From the NCBI GenBank assembly GCA_965153455.1, contig OZ234499.1, forward strand, positions 11,280,271-11,344,270: a stretch of 64,000 bases of DNA, given 5' to 3'. This DNA is from Sphagnum compactum (Eukaryota > Bryophyta > Sphagnopsida > Sphagnales). Both the position numbers and the translations under genes were made by a program. Below, in pieces: positions 22,799 through 33,719 of this stretch. Position 1 is the first letter of the stretch, and each line of letters opens with the position of its first letter. Under the pieces are notes generated by a model, which searched no databases, had not been told where the DNA came from, and saw only the letters and a list, made by a program, of their open reading frames with translations.

Positions 22799-25589
22799 CA
22801 TGTCCTTTTTGTTGTGGTTTTTGATACATGGGTATACGTAAAGATTGGATTTTGGGGAAGTGTACAAATGTCGAAATGGAGTCACAAATAGCAATACCAA
22901 AGTGCTAGAAAAAACATCGAATATGCATTTTGAGTGCAGTCTTTAAAATAATAATACTAATAATAATGTTTGCAGGCAATTGGTCCAGAGCTTACATTCT
23001 ACGACAATTTGAAACGGCCCACAGAACCGCTTCTGGTTCCAGAGAGGCTGGTTCGGGCGAGAATGAATGCTTTCTCCAGGTTGTGTTTACGGGGCGAGGA
23101 TTTGGAGTTGAATGCAAATCTGAATGCTTTCACCATGGAGTCCAGTAGCGGTGTGAGTGTTGTGGAACCGTTTGATGCCATGGTCAAATACTCCAAAGTG
23201 TCGGGCAAGCAGAATTTTCATGTCAGTATGTCAGAGATTTATACCAATTGCTCATTCAGCATCCTGCAGCTCACCTTGCGTCTACAGGGTTATGTGATGG
23301 CCTTCATGCGTATCACATCTGAGCAAATCACAGTGGAATGTTCGGAGTTTGACAGAATCTGGGTGGATGATCGTAAGGACAAAATACAAAACAACTTTAC
23401 TTGTTGGAATCTTTTTAATACTGAAAAAACACTTGGTTTGATTGCATGAAAATGTTCTGTGGGTGAAATCGTTTGTTCTACTCTCTTTACAGTTACCTGT
23501 AGAAATTATATTATTTATTACTTGCAGATATATGCCCAAAAGATGAGTTCTGGAAAGATCGATTCCTGAACTCTGATTGACTGACTGTTTGTCAACAGGA
23601 CCAGAGGAAAAATCAGGAGGCCGAAATATTGCTTTCTGGCGACCCCGACCACCTCCAGGTTTTGCAGTCCTTGGAGACTGTTTTACTCCATGGTAAAAAA
23701 ACAGACATTCCCCTTGTAATTCTAGACGCTAAAAGTGGGACCTTAGAATCTGCATTATTTGTGCTTTTACAAACTGCTACACTCCAAATCATATAGCTGG
23801 GTACGCGTGTTGCTGTTGTTCAAATTGCTCCAGCATCAGACAGATGTTGCCACCAGTAACAAGATGTGTTTTTTCAGCTGATTTTTTTTCAGTCGGGGGG
23901 TGGGGCATATGTTTTTGATCGACAGAAATGAAATTCCGTCAAAAGGAGTGCTGGCACTGAACATGGGCTTGGCAAGGGTCAAGAGACCAGTGGATTTCAA
24001 GCTTGTGTTGTCATCCTTTGATCTCTCCTCCTCTTTGCATCATGGCATGAATGCCAACGGGTCCACAAACAGCTTGTACGGGGTTGTGATGGCAGAAGAA
24101 GGTCTGAGTGGATCCAATCGAGCAGATGGGAAAAGCTTTTTGGACGAGGACGGAGAAGATCAGGAGCAGGAGTGTTCCATTTGGTTGCCAATACCTTCCC
24201 CAGGTTATGTGGCACTTGGGTGTGTGGCGTCAAGAGGACGTGAACCAACTTCCCCAACCACTGCCCTATGTGTTCTTGCAACACTTGTTACACCATGTTC
24301 AACGAAAGACTGCATATATGTCTCCACTCAGTATTTGTAAGTTCCTCTTCTGTGTCTTCTTATGTTTATGTCAGTTTCTGTAGTTCATTTGGGTGGATGG
24401 AAAAATTGTGTGGTGTGGTACAATCTTGACTTGTAGTTAGTAGTCATGGTCCCACAAACTCAATACTATGTGAAATTGTAATTGTGCTATCTACAGGAAT
24501 GAAACTTTTGAGCATCAAAAACAGTGGGCATTCTGGCGTGTGGACAACTCGATTGGGTCCTTTTTCACACAATCAGGACTAGATGCTGCAATCAAGTACA
24601 AGGCGTATGAAATCTGGCATGTCATCAATAACTACAAGCTGTACACAGTGCACAAGACAGAGCCAGCAACAGCAGTTTCAAGGCAATTGTCAGGAACAAC
24701 TCCTGACTTGGATGTACTACAACAAGAGGGGACCCCCCCCACAGGAGGTTCAGAGGGATGAGTCTGGGGTGGTTGTTTCACAGGGACTTTCTTCTGGACG
24801 GAGTTATGAAAAGGTGGCCAGATTCAAACTGATTTGGTGGGATAAGGGCAGTGGCTCAAGAGATGGAGTCTCAATCTGGCGCCCAATTGTTCCCCCCGGA
24901 TGTGCAATGTTGGGTGATTTGGCTGTTCAAGGGTAAACCATTTTTCTGTTCTTTTCTTTTTTATATCTGACACCTTTTTGTTGTATTTTTTTGTGTTGGG
25001 TTGTGGTGATACTTCAAAGAAGGTTCAAGGCTTTGGAGTTCTTTCAAGGTTTGCAAGTTTGTTGTAGATTGCAGCACTTTGATATTGTTATCACAAGGTT
25101 GAACAAAAGATGTAAAATTTTGTAATGACTTTTTTGGCTTGCAGTTATGAACCACCAAGTATTGGATTAGTGTTGAATGACACACTAGAAAGGGGCCTTC
25201 TTGCCAAACCACTTTGGTTTCAGGAGTGGGGACAGATCTCAAAGCGGAGAGGCATGGAGGGGGTGTCATTTTGGTATCCGGTGGGACCACCTGGCTACAT
25301 TGCCATGGGATGCATTGCCAGCAAATCTTCAGTACCTGAACCTGATGGAGCCAATCATGTGTGTTGTGTCCGCAATGAGCTTGTAACGCATGTCAATTTC
25401 ACAGCTCACAGTATTTGGGATAGCTCAACTCTGCGATATGGAAATGAAGAGCTGAGTATATGGCCTGTTGAAAATGAGGTAATTGTGAGTCATGGAGATG
25501 TGCACACAGTACTTCATTCCAGTGGACTCCTTCCCAAGTGGTACTGCACTTTCACATTGCTGGAACTACATGTAATTACTTGTAGTTGA

Positions 25590-26900
25590 GCAGCCTTGGT
25601 GGCTTAACTTAAGATGAATTCACAGCTTATTGATGTGAATGGACGCTTTTCATAGACAAGCAAAGCCATTAGGAAGATGAGATGTTGATGTAGTGTGGGT
25701 TGCTATGTTTAGGCAACAAGAAGGATGAATGTGGAAGCTTGCTTTTCAAGGTGAGTATAGTATACACCTATATGGCAGGGTATCAGTTTTTGCACATTAT
25801 CACAAGCTAGAACATCTTGTGTGAAATAATCACAAGGATTTTCCTCTGCTCTCCTTTCCTCAAGCCATACTCATGCAGAAGGATACAGCTAACAATGCCA
25901 TTCTTCCTACATTTGCCAGTGATGGATATCTGTTGATAGGAGAGACACGAGGACATGAGGTTAATGGATAGTCATAGATACCTAAAACTACTAAGCATCA
26001 GAATTCTGAAATTTTCAATTTCTATAGGGTAGTGAAGAATCTGATACCCTCAGAATATGGATACATCTCAATGCTTTGAATGCTTAAATCAGGTGAAAAC
26101 AATTTGGTAGAACAGAGTAGGCTTAAGAGATGTGTGGCTTTTGATTATGCTCAACCTATACTGGGTTAATAGTCATTATGTGGTGGGCATAAACATATGT
26201 CTATCACCAAGGATTTAAACATGGATGGTGTGTGTGAATGGTTGGATCCATAGATGTTGGACATTTGGATAGCTAATGCCCCTAAGAAGAATAGTGCAAA
26301 GGATAGAATGACGGCAAAACTTTTTCTTTTGTGGTCTGAAAATCACAACATATGACTTCAACATTTACATATCATATTGTTCTTTTTAAATACCAATACT
26401 TTTTGTATGATGTAGGTTTTCCTTTAAGGTTATTATAACTTGTCCTAGAGATACAATCAAAATATTGAATGTAATGATTTTTCATTTTCAATATTTTGAT
26501 AGTACCTTTAGTATCAACCTTGTACTTACGCATATTTAAATATAAAATAACCAACTTTAATGTTAGATTGATTGTTTTGCTCATATCAATATCATGTTTC
26601 ATTTTCTTGGGTGGTCTACGTATATGTTATTTGAATCATTTGTATGGATTGATACTCTGTCCAATGTACACTTGTGTTATTGTTCTTACATCTAATGTTA
26701 TACATAAAATGCTTTTGTATGTTATTCGAGGAGTTTTTTCCTTTTTTATAGGTACATTGCGTTTTTGCACAACACTATTTGTGTTTGGATTTTTTTTGTT
26801 TTTTTATCCAAAAGGTCGATCGTAGTTTTTCTTTGGACTAATTTGGTTATCCTCTTCATGAGTTTCAATTAAACTAGCTTGTTTGTTTTCTTCTTCAAAT
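25590..26900. other. Spacer, no gene seen
   Basis: After the VPS13-like stop codon the sequence becomes progressively AT-rich. There are short open frames only, with hydrophobic AT-driven translations and no motif. Confidence 0.55.
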
Positions 26901-26923
26901 GTTTCAAACAAAAATAATGTTTT

Positions 26924-28578
26924 TTAAAAATGTTTCAAAAGTCTTTCTACAACTTTCATTTCTTCAGAATCAAAATCATCAAGCTCAATTATTTTTGGAA
27001 CATGTTGGGCATTGTTAGATTTTGGATTTTTGAGCATTTGACTTGTTAATGAAACTTGTTGGTTGGTCATTGATTTTTTTGCAGGAGATTCGACCTTTTG
27101 AGGAAAGATAGCAAAAGGAAGGGATGTAAATTCATCTTTCACAACTGCATCCAACTATTGAAACACATTCTCCATGGTTTGGTAGGACAAAGAAAGGTAA
27201 GATGCCATGTCATTCTTTTTGTCAAATTCAAAGTACATACGTTTGAGGTGGTATGGACTCAAAGTCCACTTGTAGGTAAACTGTATTTCTTGATGGATGA
27301 GACTATATGCATCTCGCTTATTGAGATGAATGTCATCTTGATCATAGTTGACATTCAAGACATCCCTCAGAATTAAAGCATGACCTAAAATTTGCAAAAA
27401 TTGTTAGCAATTGTAGATGACCTATCTGATCCTAAGTGACTAATTATATGGAGTACTCATATGAACACTCACATTGTCCCCTTCCATGTGGTTAGTTTCA
27501 AGTTGAACCTTAAATAACATAATAAGTCTCTGCATTTGTATATGGACATTTCTTGATGAGGGAACTAGATTTCTAATTTTTACATCATTACATAGTTTCT
27601 TTCTTTTCAAAGGACTAGGTTCAAACTAGGAATGTATGAAATTTCATGTTATTTAGATGTCAGACCTAGCACCTGTTGTCGAATTGAAATACTCATGCAA
27701 AGTAGTTATTATACTTGCATCTATCCTATTAAGTCGGGTTTTATATTGTTCAACATTGTATTTGAGGATACTAGTGTCATCCTGATCTGGAGTTCCACTT
27801 GGAGATGAAAGCTAGTTGTGCCTAGTGTGTGAATGCAAAATGGTGTATAATAGTGATCAGCTTAAATGAGCAGAACCTTTGAAATTGACATCAGCTGGAA
27901 AGTGAGTCGTTCAATCCTTCAGGTTTGTAGAAAGTAAATTGTAACCTCTTGATTTGATGGATTATATAATCTATTTTAGACATTTGCATGAACACATATT
28001 TTCAAACTATATTTGTGTGGTTTTGTTGTTAGATCAAATTCTGCCATGAAAGGCAAGGACTTTGTTGCAAAAAAACTAAAAACCAGATTGAAACATGACA
28101 TTTTGGATTGGAAAACATGTTATTTTGATCAAAGATTTCAGCTATCTTTGTCAATAAGAGTGTATGGAGCTCTAATGGAAATCTATTTGTGCTAACATCA
28201 AAATCAAACAACATTATTTTTTTAATGTAACAACTTGGTCTAAACTTACGATTGGGCCTTTGTATGTAGAATACCTGGACATGGCAAGTAGTTGTTGTGT
28301 GTTGAGAGAAATATTGTCTTTTTTGGCACCCAACCATTTATAAACTCTTTCAGTTGTTTGTAACTTTGAAATGATTGTTTGGTTTGAAAATCCCAACATC
28401 CATAGTTGTCTAAAAGTGTTTCTTGGCTCGTGGTAGCACACCATTGTTTTTTTGATGTTGGTACTGATGCTTTGTTTGGTGCCAACATAGGAAATTGAAA
28501 TGCAGATTTTGCTATCAGATTTTGGAGCACAGAATCTAATCTACTTGAGGAACTTGAAACCATGATTACAAAAATCAA
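26924..28578 (-). pseudogene. Decayed unidentified gene, minus strand
   Basis: On the minus strand 27397 to 26924 reads as one frame broken only by a TAG at 27157-27155 (FQ-stop-LDAVVKDEF), where CAG would restore a glutamine. The peptide has ordinary, non-AT-driven composition, with an acidic-rich end (IIELDDFDSEEMK). Further upstream on the same strand, 28578-28246 and 28337-28029 contain open frames with similar composition (SSSSSRLDSVLQNLIAKSAF; LKEFINGWVPKK). I do not recognise a family. A transposon-derived or captured host gene that has lost function is likely. Linking the pieces into one gene is inference. Confidence 0.4.
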
Positions 28579-29316
28579 AATCTAGGTTTGTTATTTGTTA
28601 TGTTATTTCATTATTTAATACACATTGAAATGGAAGTTGGAAAGATGGATATGGGAAAGCCATAAGGTGTCTAGTTCTTTTCATATTCTTAAATAGACAA
28701 ACCCCTTTGGTGTTCCATATTATTCACAAAAGGCCTTCAACTTTTCATGTTGTTACATTTAGAAACAGTTATATGTCTTATGGTGTTTTGAATCTACTAA
28801 AAATATTATAAAGGTTTATGAATCTATATATGAGCACAATACATATGCTCATTTTTTGAATGTGACACTTGTGATAAAACCCTACCCATTTGTCTTGTCT
28901 TATGTCCTCCTTTTTTCTAAATAATTTTTCAAGTGCTTTATTTTTGCGTGTGTTCGTTATCATTTATCAAATCTTGTGGGTTTGTGAATCACTTTCAGTC
29001 TTTTGAACAAATCCAAGATTTGATTCAAGTCTTTTAATCAGCTGGAAGTTACTAGCACTCTTATCCAACTTACTCTAGTGATCAGGTTTTGTCTACTTAT
29101 TTCCAAACAATATACCATCAGGAAGTTTGAAAGAAAATCTTGGAATATTGCTCCATATCTGAAGTAGATGGTACCTGCAACAGCTGCAATGGTTGCTACT
29201 GCAACCACACCTAGGCCCTTCCTTTAATTCCCTGCCATGGTAATCACTCAAAAGCATAAAATCCTCAAAAAATTTATGCAAGCATGATCACTTCGATAGA
29301 ACCACATATCAAACAG

Positions 29317-29665
29317 TTGCCCCTTGAAAGGAAGCCTATCATCCAAGAATAGATTTTGGAAACCATAGAATGAATTCTTGAATATGTTTGGACCACATTT
29401 GAGATTTTCTTATTGGTGGGTGGCAGTATTGATTGCATTTCCTTTGTTGGCAATGGTAGTTGCTCCTTGAAAGGAGCCCTATCATCCAAGAGCAAATTCT
29501 GGAAACCATAGAGTGAAATCTTGAAGATATTTAAACCACATTTGAGATTGTCTTATTGGTGGGTGGAAGTATTGATTACATTTCCTTTGTAGGTAGTGGC
29601 AATTGCCCCTTGAGAGGAGGCCTATCATCGAAGAGTAGATGCTGGAAACCATAGAATGTGAGCAT
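29317..29665. repeat. Tandem repeat, 143-bp unit, about 2.4 copies
   Basis: The block 'ttgccccttgaaaggaagcc' starts near 29317, 29460 and 29603, each followed by 'ctatcatccaagagtaga', 'ctggaaaccatagaatg' and, for the first two, a shared 'ccacatttgagattttctta' block. The period is not a multiple of three, so this is not a coding repeat even though short frames run through it on the minus strand. Confidence 0.8.
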
Positions 29666-29699
29666 GACAACCACCATTCTTCTTTAGGCTGTTTGAACT

Positions 29700-30330
29700 A
29701 ACTTGGACCCCTTTCATGGGTTCCTCTCCAATGTCAATAATGTTATTTAGACTCAACTTAGCATATCCACCCATAACACCACCTTGAAGTTGCCCTAAAC
29801 TATTAAACATTCCACAAATTGCACACCCGTCAGAACAGGATGAAGTTGTTCTGAACTCCCAAAGATTTCACATGATTGCACATTTAATTGCATCACCTTT
29901 TGCATTGAAACAAACCCAAAAAGTCTTGCCATTGCATCTCCAATGGCAAGTGTAAGAATAGGCATTTGCTTGAAATCGAATGGTGGTGATGGTGGTGCCT
30001 TGTCTTCCGGAAGAAAAACTTTTTAAACTAATTACTTGTATGGACTCAAAATAGAAGGTAGAACATGATCACATACATATCTAAGGAATTATTCCTTAAT
30101 TTTGCAAATCGTTTCCACATTTCTATGGTGTTGCAAATCCTTTTCTGAGCTAGTACCATAAAACAAACCAACATACAACAACTTACTACAAGATGTTTAA
30201 TGTAAATATCCTTTGCCTTCTTCTTTTTGGTGTTGCTACTAAGAACTCCAAACCCTTGAAGAAAAGACTCACAACATTGGAATAAATGGATTTCCTTTTT
30301 ATGGGTAAGCTTCATTAATGCTCGTTAAAA
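29700..30330 (-). other. Short open frames, unclassified
   Basis: Minus-strand frames at 29810-29625 and 30315-30046 have mixed composition (GEEPMKGVQVSSNSLKK; CCESFLQGFGVLSSN). They might belong to the same decayed unit as 26924-28578, but nothing identifies them. Confidence 0.25.
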
Positions 30331-30655
30331 ATTCCTTTTGCATTGTGTTTTTTTTTATGGTAAAAATGTAACTAATTTTTGAATTTTTTTATAAAATTCT
30401 ACTAGATTTTCCATAACACCAAACTTGAGAAAGAAAAAAGAAAAATAGACCAAAAAAAAAAACCATGCCAAATTCTCTTTTACAAAAAATTATATGTTTG
30501 ATACAAAAGAAATCAAACATTGTTAGCTTTGAAAAGGTTTGGAAAAACATTGAATTATTATATGAAAATGCAATATCATTATGTTGAATATTTAAATTTT
30601 TAATACATTTGTAGCTAAAATAATAACTTCATATTTAACCTTTGGACATAAAGTT

Positions 30656-31200
30656 CATAAATCAAAAAATATATACTACAACAATGAATGACAAGGAATA
30701 AATGCAAGAAATACATATTACATAACTTAACATAATAAATTTAAAATTGATGTAAATTATATGTATATTCTTGGGACAAATTTTGATTATTTTAGACATG
30801 TATAATAAAGATGTGAGATTGATAATAACCAAAAAAAAATGTCGTTTAAAAAACATTTTTCATGTCCAATCCAAGAATTTTTAGAAATAAAATGCAAATA
30901 TATCACAATTTTAAATAATTAAGTTTCAAATTTTCATAAATCAAAATTTATTTACAATAATATTGAATGAGAAGCAATGAATGCAAGAAATAAACATTAT
31001 AGACCTTAATATTTGATGTAAATTATATGTATACTTTTGGGATGAATTTTGATTATTTCATACATGTATAATAAAAATGTGAAATTGATAACAATAATAA
31101 TAAAATATTCATTTAAAAAATATTCTAAATTTCAAATCTAAGAATTTGTATAATTATAATGTAAATATATCACAATTTTCAATAATTAAATAATTCAAAT
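30656..31200. repeat. AT-rich tandem repeat, 279-bp period, two copies
   Basis: Copies start at 30656 and 30935 with 'cataaatcaaaa' and share, in order, 'gaatgcaagaaata', 'tgatgtaaattatatgtat', 'atgtataataaa', 'caagaattt/taagaattt' and 'aaatatatcacaatttt'. They differ by substitutions and small indels. Confidence 0.8.
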
Positions 31201-31362
31201 TTCAAAATACATATAATAGAGAATTCAAATTGATGGAAAGAAAAACATTATGTGTATGAAACCTAATATGCATCATCATTATACGTCTTCAAATATATTA
31301 AAGTATTATCAGTAATTTGTTGGAAAAATAATAATTTTATATCACTTTTTATTGAATTGTGT

Positions 31363-31800
31363 GAACACAATTTTCCAATATGTATTTGGAATTTGCATTG
31401 TACAATTTATGGCATCATCATTTTCAGTATAATACAAGTTATTTTTTTGGGTTTACATATATTTTCAAATTGTAGCACATGTGTTTGAACTTTGAACATA
31501 AATTCAATAGAAATATAAATATAAGCATCAAAATAGAATATGACAAAATCAATTGATAAAACATCATAAAATTTATATATATCTCTACAAATTAAATGTG
31601 AATTATAATTGTTTGATTGAATTACATGAACACAAATTTTCCATATGTACTTGGAATTTGATTTTACAATTTATGGCATCATCATTTTCAATATAACACA
31701 AGTTATTATTTAGGGTTTACATATATTCTCAAATTGTTGCATGTGTTTAAACTTTGAACATAAAATCAATTGATAAAACATCATAGTTTATATATATATA
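31363..31800. repeat. AT-rich tandem repeat, 265-bp period
   Basis: Copies starting near 31363 and 31628 share 'gaacacaa.ttttcc', 'ttggaattt', 'acaatttatggcatcatcat', 'gggtttacatatatt' and 'tttgaactttgaacataaa'. It adjoins the 279-bp repeat and has similar base composition, but I see no clear homology between the two units. Confidence 0.75.
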
Positions 31801-32689
31801 TATCTTCAAATTAAATGTGCAAGTTTGAAAATTCTAGAATGTAACATTGAAATTTAATATGCAGTATGTGCAATTTATATGCTCTATATCACCAATCTCC
31901 TTTCCACTCAATGTGAATATTTTTAAACCTTACACATGAAATTTATAAAGGATGATAATTGAATTTATCTTTTTCAAAAATGATGAAAATTAATGACCAC
32001 AATAAAAGGTTATGTAATTTTCAAATAATTTTGCATATTTGAAAAAGCTAATTGATAGTTGATAGAATGACATAATGTGCTTTGTTGGTTTAATATTCTT
32101 GAAATATGCATAATTTCAATAACATTATAAAACAATGGAATGATTATTTTACTACGGACATGAATTTAAAACATTTCCAAATGTGAAATAAAGAATTTGT
32201 AACTAATGACCGAAAAACATTCTATGATTTTCAAAACATTAAATATCATACCACAAAAACATGAAAATAATTATATTGAATGAATACATGCAAAATATAT
32301 GTTTAGGCTTTGACGAAGTTTAAAAGTATTTGGGAAAATGTGTTATGGAAAATCATTATAGTTGTAATATATTAAAGCAGTTATAGTAAAGATAACCTTC
32401 TTTTTCAATAACATATAGTATACGGTCAAATATTGAATGAAAAATGTCTTTCCACTACCAGGAGTTCTTGACATAAAATATGTTCACAAATAATGAATAT
32501 ACATAACTATAAGAATAATTGACTATAAAATTTAGTAAATATGCATAATATTTTGTAGAATTTGTGTTTTATAATATAAATATAAAAATGAATTACCATA
32601 ATATATCTTTCATACATGCAATAGAAATATGCATAACTTCTGGATGGTAGTTATTTTAATATTTGAAATGAAATAAAAATCAGATAAGT

Positions 32690-33715
32690 CATGTACCTGA
32701 AATGACATGTAAACCATTTGTTTTATAACAAATGATGTTGAATATATGCATTTGTTCATGTGACAAAATTTTATTTTCCAAAGAATCACCAACATCATGT
32801 ATCCAATAATTTGAATCAACTAGACCAATTTATGATCCAACACATGTAACATCAATATTGATATTGATTGGTAAATTTTGTGAATTTTCAAAAGGATGTT
32901 TATCCAAAAGCTTGTTGTATATCTAATTTTGCTTTTCATCATCATATAATTTTTTTTTCCCCATATTCAGATATGAGGTCTTGCAAACAATTAAGAATTT
33001 TCACAATACCACAAACAAAACACTCATGATAATATGATCCTGCTAAATTTGTGGGAAATATCAATTCGCGTTCTTTAAAAAAAAACAACATTGTTTAATA
33101 ATATGTTGAAAAAAATGGTTCAACATGTTTGCCAGGATTGAAGTCTATGAACCGCACTAAGTGTTCATTTTTATATAAAAAAAATCCTAATTTGTTTTTG
33201 CCCAAACATGTTTTCTTCTTCAATTATTGTTGTTGTGGAGAAAATTGTTTCCAACACTTTGTAAATGTGTATTGGGCCATGTTAGAAGGTCGCACACAAT
33301 GTATATCAATGGGATGAAATTTAAGTATCCTGGATTTAGTCACCATTTTTGTACGCAAGTTTGGCGGTTTTGAATCAACATACTTTACATCAACACTTTT
33401 TGATATGATTGGGATTTGTAAACATGAAAAGGCTGCTTTAGCTGGAGATACAAGTTTGGTTGTTATTGTTGTTGAAATCAAATGAAGTTGCAAATGGGTT
33501 GCATCAACCAATCCCAAACTTCTTGCACTACCGTCATCCAATTTAATAATGCCTTGTGGTTCACATTTCATAGCATATTTCAAAAGATAATATGACCAAT
33601 ATGAAGATGTGATTCGTTGAATGTTTATGTGTGCACCCCACAATATCAATGTAGTACACTGATAAGGCACCACAATTCAATCTTCATATCGTGGACCATA
33701 GTATTGCCACCTGAT
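32690..33715 (-). mobile_element. Decayed Helitron Rep/helicase fragment
   Basis: Helitrons are rolling-circle DNA transposons encoding a HUH Rep fused to a PIF1-type helicase. Read on the minus strand from about 33715 down, the pieces follow the Rep C-terminus and linker order: ESGGNTMVHDMKIELW, VVPYQCTTLILWGAHINIQ, SYYLLKYAMKCEP (the conserved Y-x-x-K-Y region), SPAKAAFSCLQIPI with DSKPPNLRTKMV, then LVRFIDFNPGKHVEPFF, then LSHEQMHIFNII and GLHVISGT, the approach to the helicase Walker A site. Frame changes near 33675 and 33225 and several stops break it, and I cannot find the helicase body beyond Walker A or the catalytic HUH motif. The element ends were not located. The family call rests on recalled motifs. 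Confidence 0.72.
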
Positions 33716-33719
33716 TCAT

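Larger units (their letters stand above)
18666..25589 (+). pseudogene. Plant VPS13-like lipid-transfer protein, internal part only, with four lesions
   Basis: VPS13 proteins are long bridge-like lipid carriers at membrane contact sites; plant members carry Vps62/DUF946-type modules. Fifteen exons can be read: 18666-18842, 18933-19094, 19362-19475, 19706-19894, 20177-20285, 20456-20599, 20810-21205, 21359-21633, 21815-22243, 22415-22612, 22976-23372, 23599-23692, 23893-24336, 24497-24932 and 25145-25589. Recognisable motifs are ALGNLRISD, DEDYEGYEF, IEGQPSLKI, IEELKAALSDNEYQ, LLVTFDFLLAVAEF, AIGPELTFY, EPFDAMVKYS, FWRPRPPPGFAVLGD, IWLPIPSPGYVALGC, IWRPIVPPGCAMLGD and FWYPVGPPGYIAMGC. Four lesions interrupt it: an extra base near 19843, TAA at 20268-20270, one base missing near 21939 and an extra C in the C8 run at 24733-24740. 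The corrected lengths fit the phase of each next splice site exactly. The copy has no chorein N-terminus and stops after the Vps62-type modules, without the C-terminal VAB and ATG-C parts. Decay of a partial copy is most likely; assembly error is possible for the homopolymer site. Confidence 0.8.
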
